Source of the DNA: Mesorhizobium ventifaucium
GTDB taxonomy: Bacteria > Pseudomonadota > Alphaproteobacteria > Rhizobiales > Rhizobiaceae
Direction: 5' to 3'
Length of the DNA: 45,681 nucleotides
Assembly: GCF_935822925.1 (NCBI RefSeq)
Contig: NZ_CAKXZS010000021.1
Span: 1-45,681, forward strand
In this document: positions 17,459 to 25,472 of the stretch, piece after piece
How positions within the stretch are numbered: position 1 is the stretch's first letter
Layout of the letters: each line of letters begins with the position of its first letter
Program-made: the position numbers and the translations under genes
The notes under the pieces: generated by a model
The model's input: the letters and a program-made list of their open reading frames with translations, nothing else
Databases searched by the model: none
Told to the model about the DNA's origin: nothing

Positions 17459-18504
17459 CAAGCGGCGGGCGCGCCGAGCTTCGGCCGTTCAGCCGCAGTG
17501 AGTTCGAGAACCTTCATCGTATGGACGTCCTCGGCCTTCGGCCTGCCGTTCGGATACTGGCCAATCTGGTCAAGCAGTGCGATCTGGCTCTCGATCGAGG
17601 CAGGATCGAAGGTCCCCCATCCATCCGTTTTCGTGTTGTCGTCGAACGACAGTTTCAACACCAGGGGGATCGTCTTCTTTTCCCAGCCCGCGTCGATCTC
17701 GGGATAGGCCGCGACAAGCTTGTCGACCGCCTGCTCGGGATTGGCGTGGACCCAGCCCCACCCCTTGGCGACCGCGCCGATGAATTTTGCCAGGGTCTCG
17801 GAATCGGATTCGATGGCGCTGTCGGTCGCGAAATAGACATTGGCATAGGACGCCAGGCCGAGCTCCGACAGCAGCAGATCGATCCGATCATCACCGACGA
17901 CGCTGAGCGCCTGCGTGTTGGTGATCCAGCCGCCGATCGCATCGACGTCGCCACGAACGAGCGGCGCCTTATCGAACCCGACATTGACGATGGTGACCTC
18001 GGAAGGGTCGATCTTGTTCTTGGCGAGCATCGCGTCGATGGCGAAGCGCGCGGTCGGCTGCGTGCCGATCCGCATGCCCTTCAGGTCCGCCACCGACCGG
18101 ATCGGCTTCGCCGGTTTCGACGTCAGCGCATAGGGTCCGGTGCGATAGCCGCAGGCGATGATCTTTATCGGAACGCCGTTCGCCCGCGCGGCATAAAGCT
18201 GAGGCGATTCGGAGAATTGGCCGAGCTGAGCTGCACCAGACACCACCGGCGGCACGGTGGCGGCGTTCGGACCGCCGGGGCTGAACTCGACTTCAAGCCC
18301 GGCCTCTTTGAAATAGCCATTGGCGACAGCTGCGACGTCGCCGATCTGGCCATTCGACATCAGCCAGTCATACTGGACGACGAGCTTGGCGGCTGCCGAG
18401 GCGCTGGCGCCAAACAGCTGAAGTCCCGGCCCGAAAGCCGCCAGGCCGGCGGCGCCGGCCTTCAGGATCGATCTGCGATTCCACTGCGATGTGTTCCCAC
18501 TCAT
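17458..18504 (-). CDS. NMT1/THI5-like ABC substrate-binding protein (Tat-exported)
   Basis: A 348-residue periplasmic solute-binding protein. The N-terminus NRRSILKAGAAGLAAFG is a twin-arginine signal, with cleavage near ASASAAA. The mature part has the family pattern: a short strand (KLVVQYDW), the GYFKEAGLEVEF segment, then PIRSVADLKGMRIGT and the second lobe. The ATG at 18504 has AAAGGAG at good spacing. Members of this family bind aliphatic sulfonates, nitrate, riboflavin precursors or hydroxymethylpyrimidine; the closeness of a VOC protein and a GntR regulator points to an organic compound degraded by the cell, but the ligand is not evident. Confidence 0.87.
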   Translation of the reverse strand: MSGNTSQWNRRSILKAGAAGLAAFGPGLQLFGASASAAAKLVVQYDWLMSNGQIGDVAAVANGYFKEAGLEVEFSPGGPNAATVPPVVSGAAQLGQFSESPQLYAARANGVPIKIIACGYRTGPYALTSKPAKPIRSVADLKGMRIGTQPTARFAIDAMLAKNKIDPSEVTIVNVGFDKAPLVRGDVDAIGGWITNTQALSVVGDDRIDLLLSELGLASYANVYFATDSAIESDSETLAKFIGAVAKGWGWVHANPEQAVDKLVAAYPEIDAGWEKKTIPLVLKLSFDDNTKTDGWGTFDPASIESQIALLDQIGQYPNGRPKAEDVHTMKVLELTAAERPKLGAPAA

Positions 18505-18571
18505 CCTCTTGCTCCTTTGTTGGACTGTTTGCATGCGGCGCGGCCCTTCTTGCGAGGCCGTCGCGATCGGA

Positions 18572-19015
18572 TCAGACTTGCGTGTCGTGATAGTCGCCGG
18601 GTCCCGCGCCGGTCCAGGCATAGAGTTCCCACAGCGTCCCGTCCGGATCGTGGAAGTAGGCGCAGCGCGCGTTCCAGACATAGTCGCCGGGCGGCCCGAC
18701 GAACGGCACGCCCTTGTCCGACAGTTCGGCGTAGAGCCGGTCGACCTCGCCGGCGCTTTCGAGTTCCATGGCGACACATGCCTTGTGCGCCTGCTTGGGT
18801 GAGCGGACATTCGAGACGCCGCAGTGGCGATTGATGTGGTCCAGCTGCCATGCGGCGAGCGTCACGCGCTCGGAATGAAAATCGACAAAGCCCTCGGCGC
18901 GGCGTCTGATCCGGTAGCCGAGTTTCTGGGTGTAGAAGTCGATGGTGCGGTCGATATCCTCTACAAGCAGGCAGATATCGGTGATTGCCTTGGTCTGGCC
19001 GAGCGACATGGTCAT
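18572..19015 (-). CDS. VOC (glyoxalase/dioxygenase-fold) protein
   Basis: A 147-residue vicinal-oxygen-chelate protein. It starts with TDICLLVEDIDRTIDFYTQKLGY and ends with the typical FHDPDGTLWELYAW, whose final Glu is the usual metal ligand. LDHINRH gives a His in the middle. Its ATG at 19015 overlaps the regulator's TGA as ATGA; a second ATG at 19009 is possible. Likely roles are isomerase, lyase or ring-opening dioxygenase acting on the compound taken up by the ABC system encoded downstream, but this is inference from operon membership. Confidence 0.8.
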   Translation of the reverse strand: MTMSLGQTKAITDICLLVEDIDRTIDFYTQKLGYRIRRRAEGFVDFHSERVTLAAWQLDHINRHCGVSNVRSPKQAHKACVAMELESAGEVDRLYAELSDKGVPFVGPPGDYVWNARCAYFHDPDGTLWELYAWTGAGPGDYHDTQV

Positions 19016-19743
19016 TTGCCCCGATTGAGCTTCGCGGTGAGTTCGACGCCCACGCGCGCTGCGGCGCCCTCGATGTGCCGGCGCATCGCTTCGCCGGCGG
19101 CCTGCGGATCATGCGCGGCGAGCGCGTCGTAAATCCGCACGTGCTCGGCGACGTTGACCTCGACCAGGTCGTGGAGCGGGTTGGTGAGGCGGGCATAGTG
19201 GATCGACTGGCGGATCTGCTCGCAGACGAACGAAATGAAGGTGTAGATGTAACTATTGCCGGTGGCCCGGGCGATCGCCCGATGGAAAAGCAGATCGGCC
19301 TCGATGCTGCCATCCTCCCAGCGCTCCTCGCCACCCATGCGGTCCAGCGCAGCCTTGATGGCGTCAAGATCGTCGGATGCGCAGCGCGCTGCGGCGAACG
19401 TGGCGGATTCGGTCTCCAGGATGCTGCGCAGCTCGAACAGCTGCTCCATGTTGCGCTGGTCTTTCAGCGCTTCGCGGTCGATCCGGATGGCTGTCCGCTG
19501 TTCCGGCGCCATGACGAATGCGCCTATGCCCTGACGCGCCTCGATCATGCCGTCGGCGCGAAGCTGGGCAATCGCTTCCCTGACAACATTGCGGCTGACG
19601 CCGAACTTGTCGGCGAGCTGGCTTTCGGTAGGAAGCCGGGCTCCGGGGATGATGTCGCCGCCCTCGATCTCGCGGCTCAGATGCGACGCGACGCGATGTG
19701 GAAGCGCCTCCACGCTGCCGATGATGGACGAACGCTGCTTCAT
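19012..19743 (-). CDS. GntR/FadR-family transcriptional regulator
   Basis: A 243-residue regulator. The N-terminal winged helix-turn-helix (about residues 15-80) has LPTESQLADKFGVSRNVVREAIAQL, then GMIEARQGIGAFV. The C-terminal FCD ligand-binding domain (about 95-225) has ELRSILE, the metal-site pattern DLLFHRAIA and the later EHVRIYDAL and AMRRHIE histidines. Such proteins usually bind a carboxylate and repress the operon they belong to, here the VOC-ABC genes downstream. An FAD-oxidase tail ends 11 bases before its start, so the regulator was probably once the second gene of a longer operon. Confidence 0.88.
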   Translation of the reverse strand: MKQRSSIIGSVEALPHRVASHLSREIEGGDIIPGARLPTESQLADKFGVSRNVVREAIAQLRADGMIEARQGIGAFVMAPEQRTAIRIDREALKDQRNMEQLFELRSILETESATFAAARCASDDLDAIKAALDRMGGEERWEDGSIEADLLFHRAIARATGNSYIYTFISFVCEQIRQSIHYARLTNPLHDLVEVNVAEHVRIYDALAAHDPQAAGEAMRRHIEGAAARVGVELTAKLNRGK

Positions 19744-19754
19744 GCGGCTTTCCC

Positions 19755-19859
19755 CTACAAATCGCCCGGCTCAGGCATGAGACATGTCGGATTGAACAGG
19801 TCTGCCGGATCGAAGGCTGCCTTGATCGATCGCGATATGAAGCTGCCGCTCCCGCATGG
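19755..19859 (-). pseudogene. C-terminal tail of a GlcD-type FAD-linked oxidase gene
   Basis: The minus-strand frame ending at TAG (19755-19757) reads ...SRSIKAAFDPADLFNP, then a short end MPEPGDL. The AxKxAFDPxxLxNPG-like ending is the hallmark of glycolate/lactate oxidase GlcD and related FAD-binding enzymes. Upstream of about 19860 homology is lost and no start is available. The fragment ends 11 bases before the GntR gene, as in an operon. It is the remnant of a 5'-deleted gene. Confidence 0.55.
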
Positions 19860-20271
19860 AGTCCGATCATACGGTCATCCTACAACTGCGCAAGTTCCAT
19901 TCGTCCTGGTGGGCCATCATCGCTTCGGCGCCGAAATCCGCCTACCCCGCCGGAGCCGGTGTTTAATGTGGCCGCTTGGAACATGTTCTTCATCGGCCTG
20001 AACCCGATTCCAGATCCTTCGCCTCCTCAAAGGCCGGTCGGTTAAGAAGACGTCTCTGCTGTTGACCTCGAATAGAACCGAAGCTCGTTCCAAGCGAAGC
20101 CGGCGCAGTGACGATCTGCTCCGTCCACCTGCCCTCTCTAACAATGGATGCCCGTCTCCTTCGAATAAGGGGTCTCCTTCGAATAAGGATTGTGTCGAAT
20201 ACATTTCGCTGATTAGCTGTCTGGCATAAGTCCGGGACAAGATTGGCAAATGTTGTCCGGGGAGGACCGCG
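19860..20271. other. Intergenic region upstream of the sugar ABC operon
   Basis: No credible gene. It contains a direct repeat of GTCTCCTTCGAATAAGG at 20154-20170 and 20172-20188, and a GGACAA...TTGTCC inverted repeat spanning about 20233-20258 just before the ATPase start. These are candidates for regulator binding or leader structure of the sugar transport operon. No local regulator gene was found. Confidence 0.45.
20154..20188. repeat. Two direct copies of a 17-base motif
   Basis: GTCTCCTTCGAATAAGG occurs twice with an 18-base period, about 85-115 bases before the sugar ATPase start. The copies match exactly. A paired operator or a small duplication are both possible. Confidence 0.8.
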
Positions 20272-21012
20272 ATGCCGGTGCTTGAGATTCGCCGCGTTTC
20301 CAAGAATTTCGGGGCCATCCAGGCCCTGAGCGACGTCAGCTTCCAGGTGGAGCGAGGCGAGGTCGTGGGTCTGATGGGGGACAACGGCGCCGGCAAGTCC
20401 ACCGTGGTCAAGACCGTGGCTGGGAACTTCCCGCCGAGCGACGGCGAAATTGTCGTGGATGGCGAGGTTTGCCATTTCCACAAACCCGTCCAGGCCCGCG
20501 CCAAGGGGATCGAAGTCGTTTATCAAGACCTGGCGCTCGCCGATAATCTAACCGCCGCGCAGAACGTCTTCCTTGGCCGCGAGATCAAGAAAGGCTTTTG
20601 GCCGATCAGGGTGCTTGACAAGCAGGCGATGATCGACCGCTCGGCAGCGCTGTTCAGGGAACTCAAATCGGAAACCAGGCCGCGCGACCTGGTCAAGAAG
20701 ATGTCCGGTGGGCAGCGCCAGGCGGTAGCCATCGCGCGAACCCGGCTTTCAAACGCCAAGCTGGTGTTGATGGACGAGCCGACCGCCGCCATCTCGGTGC
20801 GCCAGGTGGCCGAAGTGCTCGAATTGATCCGGCGCCTGAAAGCGCAAGGCGTCGGCGTCATGCTGATCAGCCACCGCATGCCTGACGTTTTTGCCGTCGC
20901 AGATCGCATCATCGTGCTCAGGCGAGGTTCCAAGGTTGCCGACAAGGAAACCGGCAACACATCGCCCGAGGAAATAACAGGACTGATAACGGGGGCCATC
21001 CGTGGCGAATAG
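20272..21012 (+). CDS. Sugar ABC transporter ATPase (single-domain, FrcA-like)
   Basis: A 246-residue ATPase of the CUT2 sugar-uptake class. Walker A is GDNGAGKST, the Q-loop is in VVYQDLALA, the signature is MSGGQRQAVAIAR, and Walker B LVLMDEPTAAI is followed by LISHRMPDV with the H-loop. Most CUT2 ATPases (RbsA, XylG) are double-length; the single-domain form resembles the fructose system FrcA of rhizobia and acts as a homodimer. The ATG at 20272 follows GGGGAGG. Its end overlaps the permease start by 11 bases. Confidence 0.87.
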   Translation: MPVLEIRRVSKNFGAIQALSDVSFQVERGEVVGLMGDNGAGKSTVVKTVAGNFPPSDGEIVVDGEVCHFHKPVQARAKGIEVVYQDLALADNLTAAQNVFLGREIKKGFWPIRVLDKQAMIDRSAALFRELKSETRPRDLVKKMSGGQRQAVAIARTRLSNAKLVLMDEPTAAISVRQVAEVLELIRRLKAQGVGVMLISHRMPDVFAVADRIIVLRRGSKVADKETGNTSPEEITGLITGAIRGE

Positions 21013-22129
21013 CGTTCAGGAGCAGGTTATTGCTCAGGAGCCAGCCGGGAAAGCCGGCCAGTCGGCCATGTCGGACTTCGTCCCGACCAAGGAACAGACA
21101 GCGTTCCAACGCGTGATTTCAAGTCAGCCGTTCTGGGTGACGATCGCGTTGATCGCGCTGGTCATCTTGATGACGGCGATGGAGCCGAGCTTCGGCACCT
21201 CCGAAAACGTCGCCAATGTGACGCGCAATTTCGCGCCTTTCGGCATCATGGCGCTCGGCATGACGGTCGTCATCATCACCGGTGGCATCGATCTGTCGGT
21301 CGGCTCGATCATGGGCCTCGTGGTCATCGTCGCCGGCCTGTTCCTCACCTGGCATTATCCCTGGTACATCGCCTTCGCCATGGGCCTTTTTTCCGGCCTG
21401 TCCTGCGGCGCAGTCAACGGATTCTTTGTCGCCTACGTCGGAATGCCGTCCTTTGTCGTCACGCTCGGCATGCTGTCCGTCGCGCGCTCGCTGGCGGTGG
21501 TATTCTCGGCCAACCAGATGCTCTACCAGTTCGGGCCCGATGCTCCGATCGTGAAGGCGATCGGCCAGGCGAAATGGCCGCGGCATGGACCCGAGGACTG
21601 GGCGCCGCACTGGATACCGGAACTGTCGTCGCAGTTCTGGACCATGGTGATCCTGGCGCTGATTGTCGGCTTCGTGTTCAATTTCACTGCCTGGGCCCGG
21701 CATCTGTTCGCCATCGGCGGCAATGAGGAGGCGGCGCGGCTCACCGGCGTTCCGGTCGACTGGATTAAATTCCAGGCCTACCTTTTCTCGGCCTTCACCG
21801 CCTCGATCGCCTCGCTCCTGCTGCTCGGCTACAACGGCTCGGCCATCAATGCCATGGGCCAGGGCTATGAGCTGCGCGTCATTGCGGCGACGGTGATTGG
21901 CGGCGCCAGCCTGATGGGCGGCGCCGGCACGGCCTTCGGTGCGATCATCGGTTCGGCGTTCCTCGAGGTGATCAGGAATGCGCTGCTGATGGCCGGCATC
22001 GATTCAAACTGGCAGGGTGCCTTCGTCGGCGCCTTCATCGTTCTTGCGGTTCTTTTGGGCATGCAAACCGGCGGCAAATCGATCCTCGCCGCGTCGCTGG
22101 CAACCTTGATGCCCAAAAAAAGCCGTTAG
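21002..22129 (+). CDS. Sugar ABC transporter permease (CUT2 class)
   Basis: A 375-residue inner-membrane permease with about ten hydrophobic helices. Family features are the GGIDLSVGSIMGL motif, the conserved GGNEEAARLTGV loop that contacts the ATPase, and VIGGASLMGGAGT near the end. The GTG start at 21002 lies inside the ATPase gene; ATG 21068 would drop 22 charged residues and is an alternative. It works with the ATPase before it and the binding protein after it to import a monosaccharide or related polyol. Confidence 0.87.
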   Translation: MANSVQEQVIAQEPAGKAGQSAMSDFVPTKEQTAFQRVISSQPFWVTIALIALVILMTAMEPSFGTSENVANVTRNFAPFGIMALGMTVVIITGGIDLSVGSIMGLVVIVAGLFLTWHYPWYIAFAMGLFSGLSCGAVNGFFVAYVGMPSFVVTLGMLSVARSLAVVFSANQMLYQFGPDAPIVKAIGQAKWPRHGPEDWAPHWIPELSSQFWTMVILALIVGFVFNFTAWARHLFAIGGNEEAARLTGVPVDWIKFQAYLFSAFTASIASLLLLGYNGSAINAMGQGYELRVIAATVIGGASLMGGAGTAFGAIIGSAFLEVIRNALLMAGIDSNWQGAFVGAFIVLAVLLGMQTGGKSILAASLATLMPKKSR

Positions 22130-22132
22130 AAA

Positions 22133-22144
22133 CCCGCCGGCGGG
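22133..22144. promoter_or_regulatory. GC-rich palindrome between permease and binding-protein genes
   Basis: CCCGCCGGCGGG is a perfect 12-base palindrome located four bases after the permease stop. Such hairpins often protect or separate transcripts so that the binding protein is made in excess. There is no T-run, so it is not a simple terminator. Confidence 0.45.
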
Positions 22145-22182
22145 AGGCCTGCGGGACATCACACCAAGGAGGAGAACATCAC

Positions 22183-23187
22183 ATGAAAAAACATCTGCTG
22201 ACGGCGGCCGTCACGCTTGGCGCAATGGTGCTTGCCGTTTCCGGTGCCGAGGCGAAATACACCTTCGCCCTGGTGCCGAAGAACATGAACAATCCTTTCT
22301 TCGACCAGGCACGCGACGGCTGCAAGAAAGCCGAAGCCGAATCGAATGGTGCCCTGGAGTGCATGTATATTGGCCCCGGCGAGCACGGCGGCGGCGACGA
22401 GCAGGTACAGATCGTGCAGGATCTCGTGGCCAAGAAGGTGGACGGCATCGCCGTGTCGCCATCGAACGCCGCGGCGATGGCGGTTGCGCTGCAGGCCGCC
22501 AAGGACGCCGGCATTCCGGTCCTCACCTGGGACTCCGATCTGCTGCCCGAGAACAAGGACCTGCGCGTCGCCTATATCGGCACGCATAATTATGAGATCG
22601 GCACGAACCTCGCCAAGCTCGCCATGCAGATCAAGCCCAAAGGCGGCACGATCTGTATCCAGTCGGGCGGCGCGGCGGCGGCCAACCACAATGAGCGCAT
22701 GCAGGGCATTCGCGACACGCTTTCGGGGACCAAATCGGCTGCCTCACCCGGCGACCGCCTGACCGGACAGAACGGCTGGACCGAAATCGAGGGCTGCCCA
22801 CTCTACACCGACGACGACTTCCCGCGCTCGGTGCAGCAGTTCGAGGACATCATGGCGAAAAACCCGGACCTCGATGCGTTCATCCCAACCGGCGGCTTCC
22901 CGCAGTTCATCCCCGATGCCAACCGCGCCGCGGTCGCGCCGTACAAGGACAAGATCGCCTCGAAGGCCCTGGCCCTGGTCGTCGCCGACACGCTTCCCGT
23001 TCAGATCGACCAGATGAAGGAAGGATTCTCGCTTGGCCAGGTCGGCCAGCGGCCGTTCGAAATGGGCTACAAGACGATGATGGCGCTGAAGGAAATGAAG
23101 GACGGCAAGGCTCCACCGGCCGACCCGACCTACACCGGCCTTGACATTTGCACGCCGGAAACAGCGGATACCTGCATCGCCAAATAG
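22183..23187 (+). CDS. Periplasmic sugar-binding protein (CUT2 class)
   Basis: A 334-residue substrate-binding protein with a clear Sec signal peptide (MKKHLLTAAVTLGAMVLAVSG, cleaved near GAEA). The mature part has the periplasmic-binding type I pattern: YTFALVPKNMNNPFFDQAR, VDGIAVSPSN, GIPVLTWDSD and GGFPQF. The ribosome site AAGGAGGAG precedes ATG 22183. It captures the sugar for the permease and ATPase encoded upstream. A dehydrogenase gene follows after a terminator, suggesting oxidation of the imported compound. The exact sugar is not fixed; a fructose/ribose/mannose-like ligand is typical. Confidence 0.88.
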   Translation: MKKHLLTAAVTLGAMVLAVSGAEAKYTFALVPKNMNNPFFDQARDGCKKAEAESNGALECMYIGPGEHGGGDEQVQIVQDLVAKKVDGIAVSPSNAAAMAVALQAAKDAGIPVLTWDSDLLPENKDLRVAYIGTHNYEIGTNLAKLAMQIKPKGGTICIQSGGAAAANHNERMQGIRDTLSGTKSAASPGDRLTGQNGWTEIEGCPLYTDDDFPRSVQQFEDIMAKNPDLDAFIPTGGFPQFIPDANRAAVAPYKDKIASKALALVVADTLPVQIDQMKEGFSLGQVGQRPFEMGYKTMMALKEMKDGKAPPADPTYTGLDICTPETADTCIAK

Positions 23188-23194
23188 CGTTATT

Positions 23195-23219
23195 GGGCGG
23201 GAGGAAACTCCCGCCCTTT
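23195..23219 (+). terminator. Stem-loop terminator after the sugar ABC operon
   Basis: GGGCGGGAG (23195-23203), GAAA loop, CTCCCGCCC (23208-23216), then TTTC. The nine-base stem is perfect and capped by a stable GNRA tetraloop. The T-run is short, so termination may be partial and allow some read-through into the dehydrogenase gene. Confidence 0.75.
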
Positions 23220-23256
23220 CATAGCCCGCCCTTTTCATAGCCCGCCCTTTTCATAG
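23210..23256 (+). repeat. Triplicated 15-16-base terminator arm
   Basis: The descending terminator arm with its T-run, CCCGCCCTTTTCATAG, is repeated: 23210-23224 (one T fewer), 23225-23240 and 23241-23256. Each copy can in principle pair with the single ascending GGGCGGG arm. The array ends ten bases before the dehydrogenase ATG, so it also forms that gene's leader. Confidence 0.8.
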
Positions 23257-23265
23257 GAAGTCTCA

Positions 23266-24015
23266 ATGTCGGAATTGTTCTCGCTCGACGGCCGTGTCGC
23301 GCTGGTCACCGGTGCTTCGCGTGGTCTCGGCTTCGCCATGGCCAAGGCACTTGCGGAAAACGGCGCGACGGTGATCGTCAATGCCCGCGATCCGGCCGCG
23401 TTGTCCGCGGCGGCCGAAAGGATCGGTGCCGAAGCCTTGCCGTTCGATGTCACCGACGCGGCGATCTCAAGGGCGTCGCTCGAAGAAATCGTCGAACGCC
23501 ACGGCCGCCTCGATATTCTGGTCAACAACGCCGGCATCCAGCATCGAAGTCCGTTGGTCGAATGGCAGGACGAAGATTTCAACCATGTGATTGCCGTCAA
23601 TCTTTCGGCCTGCTTCCGCATGATGCGCGACGCGGTGCGCCTGATGCTGCCAAACAAGTTCGGGCGTATTATAAACACCGGATCGGTTGCAGCGATCCTT
23701 GGCCGTCCCACCATTCACGCCTATGTGGCGGCAAAGGCGGGCCTGCACGGGCTGACACGCTCGACCGCCGCCGAACTGGGCCGTCACGGCATCACCGTCA
23801 ACGCGATCGCCCCCGGCTATTTCGCCACTGAGCTCAATACCGCACTTATGAGCGATGAGGCCTTCACCAAATGGGTCGAGGCACGAACCCCGGCGGGCCG
23901 CTGGGCCCAGCCTGAGGAGCTCGGCGGAGCCGTGGTGTTTCTCGCCTCCGACGCTGCCGCCTATGTCAACGGACATGTGCTGGCCGTTGACGGTGGGCTA
24001 TCGGTCTCGCTTTGA
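23266..24015 (+). CDS. SDR-family oxidoreductase (gluconate 5-dehydrogenase-like)
   Basis: A 249-residue classical short-chain dehydrogenase. The NAD(P)-binding motif is TGASRGLG (about residues 16-23), followed by NNAG, the catalytic Ser in NTGSVAAI, and the YxxxK motif YVAAK; the C-terminal AVDGGLSV ending is typical. VNARD after the second strand suggests NADP preference. The sequence resembles gluconate 5-dehydrogenases. Placed after a sugar ABC operon, it probably oxidises or reduces the imported sugar or sugar acid. The start ATG 23266 has only a modest site (TAGGAAG). Confidence 0.85.
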   Translation: MSELFSLDGRVALVTGASRGLGFAMAKALAENGATVIVNARDPAALSAAAERIGAEALPFDVTDAAISRASLEEIVERHGRLDILVNNAGIQHRSPLVEWQDEDFNHVIAVNLSACFRMMRDAVRLMLPNKFGRIINTGSVAAILGRPTIHAYVAAKAGLHGLTRSTAAELGRHGITVNAIAPGYFATELNTALMSDEAFTKWVEARTPAGRWAQPEELGGAVVFLASDAAAYVNGHVLAVDGGLSVSL

Positions 24016-24089
24016 CCCGCGAAGTACTTTTCAGGAAAGTTTCCGCCGGGCAGCGCTGCGATGCCTGCGAAGACCGGCTGAGTTAACGC

Positions 24090-24224
24090 ATGTCGCCCAA
24101 AAGCATGCCCTCGGGCCTGACCCGGGCCTGACCCGAGGGTGCGCAGCGGTTTTGGGATAACGACATGCATAAAAACAAAAACCTAAAGCGCGTCGCATGA
24201 ATCCTCGCAGGCGCGACGCGCTTT
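24090..24224. repeat. Dispersed rhizobial composite palindrome, full copy
   Basis: This element has two inverted repeats. The outer one pairs CATGTCGCCCAAAA with TTTTGGGATAACGACATG; the inner one is AAAGCGCGTCGC (24185-24196) with GCGACGCGCTTT (24213-24224), a perfect 12-base stem flanked by A and T on both sides. I recognise it as a common intergenic repeat in Mesorhizobium-like genomes. It fills the space between two convergent genes, so the AAA...TTT stem can act as a terminator in both directions. Related copies are at 32231, 34045 and 35240. A short GGGCCTGACCC duplication lies inside. Confidence 0.7.
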
Positions 24225-24798
24225 ACCCAATCCCATAGACCAGGCTCACGCGCCCATCCGTGAGTTGCTGAACCTTCCGCAGTTCGAGCCCGCAACGCGC
24301 TTGCGTTGTTCCAAACAGCGCCTTCCCTTCGCCGACGAGCAGCGGATAGAGGATAAGCCGCAGTTCATCCACCAAGCCGGCATCGATCAGGCTCGAGGTC
24401 ATTCGCGCACCGCCCATGAGATAGATATCCTTGCCGGGCTGCTGCTTGAGACCAGCGATGTCTTCGAAGCTCCGCACGAAGCGCGTCTTTGGCCAAAGCG
24501 CCGAAGTCATCGTGTTCGACAGCACATAGTGCGGGGTCTGTTCGGCAAAGCGGGCCCATTCGAGCTCGGCCGGCATCGGCAATTTGCCGGTCATCGGCAG
24601 CGGGTTGTCCGGCTCATTCTGGATGGCGCTCCAGTAGCGCTCGTAGCCGGCGTACATAGCACTCCCGAGCAGGCAGGCATCGATCTGCGGCGTCAGCCCA
24701 TAGTCCTCCGACCACGCGTCGACCCAATCGGCATAACCCTCCGGCCCCTCCATCTTGCCGTCGACGGAAATCTTCATTCCGGCGATCAATTTGCGCAT
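24223..24798 (-). CDS. Dihydrofolate-reductase-fold (RibD C-terminal-like) protein
   Basis: A 191-residue protein of the RibD_C/DHFR-like family. It opens with MRKLIAGMKISVDGKMEGP and holds the GGARMTSSLIDAGLVDELRL segment that marks the family and binds NADPH. Members are pyrimidine reductases or uncharacterised reductases; the role here is unknown. ATG 24798 has AAGGAGG at good spacing. It is the third gene of a minus-strand set with an ArsR regulator and an SRPBCC protein, a combination seen often in rhizobia. Its stop overlaps the rhizobial palindrome, which probably ends the transcript. Confidence 0.8.
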   Translation of the reverse strand: MRKLIAGMKISVDGKMEGPEGYADWVDAWSEDYGLTPQIDACLLGSAMYAGYERYWSAIQNEPDNPLPMTGKLPMPAELEWARFAEQTPHYVLSNTMTSALWPKTRFVRSFEDIAGLKQQPGKDIYLMGGARMTSSLIDAGLVDELRLILYPLLVGEGKALFGTTQARCGLELRKVQQLTDGRVSLVYGIG

Positions 24799-24921
24799 GA
24801 CTTCCTCCTTCAGGCTTGCCCAATGCAAGCACGTTTCATCGTTTCATCGTTGCTGGCGTGCGAGCCTCCATGGGCGAATGCCGGTGGAAGCTGGGCGGTG
24901 ACTTCAGCCGACGCGATCGTG

Positions 24922-25455
24922 TCAGGCCGGCAGGCGGCGGTCGTATTCTGCCCGCAGGCGGCTCCAGCCGTCCCAGTACGAGGTCGGCGTCTTGCCGGCG
25001 AGGCGGGCGGCCAGCATGTCGAGGTGCATGTGCCAGCCGGCGGTGACGTTGAGCTGGATTGCGCGTTCCGGCAGCCGGCGATGGATGACGGTGAGCAGCA
25101 CATCGTTGCCCTTCGGCTCCAGCAAGAAGGAAACCCCGCCGGTGTTTCCCCAGGTGATGGCGAGCTTGTAAGGCGGATCGAGCTCGGTGATCCGGCCCTC
25201 CATCCGATGCTCTTCGGGGAAGCCCGCTGGGCGCTGGCCGGGCGGATCGGTCAGCTCGTCGTTACGCCAGACCAATTCGAACTGGCTGCCGGCCTTCATT
25301 TCCATCAGGCCGGCAGCCATCCACTGCCGGCGCAGGTCGCTCTCGGTGAGATAAGCCCAGACCCGCTCGATGGGGCCGGGCAAAAGCCGCTGGATGGTGA
25401 ACGTGGCGGCTTCCGTCAGCTCGCCATAGGCTTCGATGGTTTTCATCTGGTTCAT
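24922..25455 (-). CDS. SRPBCC (AHSA1-like) domain protein
   Basis: A 177-residue START/Bet v 1-fold protein. The family features are TIQRLLPGPIERVWAYLTESDLRRQWM at the start, ELDPPYKLAITW in the middle and a C-terminal HLDMLAARLAGKTP helix. It has a hydrophobic cavity and probably binds a small ligand. ATG 25455 has AAGGAAGGAGAC upstream. It follows the ArsR gene with a 17-base gap and is therefore in the same operon. Pairs of ArsR and SRPBCC genes are very common in proteobacteria, but the ligand or target is unknown. Confidence 0.85.
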   Translation of the reverse strand: MNQMKTIEAYGELTEAATFTIQRLLPGPIERVWAYLTESDLRRQWMAAGLMEMKAGSQFELVWRNDELTDPPGQRPAGFPEEHRMEGRITELDPPYKLAITWGNTGGVSFLLEPKGNDVLLTVIHRRLPERAIQLNVTAGWHMHLDMLAARLAGKTPTSYWDGWSRLRAEYDRRLPA

Positions 25456-25472
25456 TGGTCGTCTCCTTCCTT

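Noticed and set aside
19917..20526. Minus-strand frames overlapping the sugar ATPase start
   Set aside because: They are mirrors of the ATPase 5' end and its leader, with no start signals.
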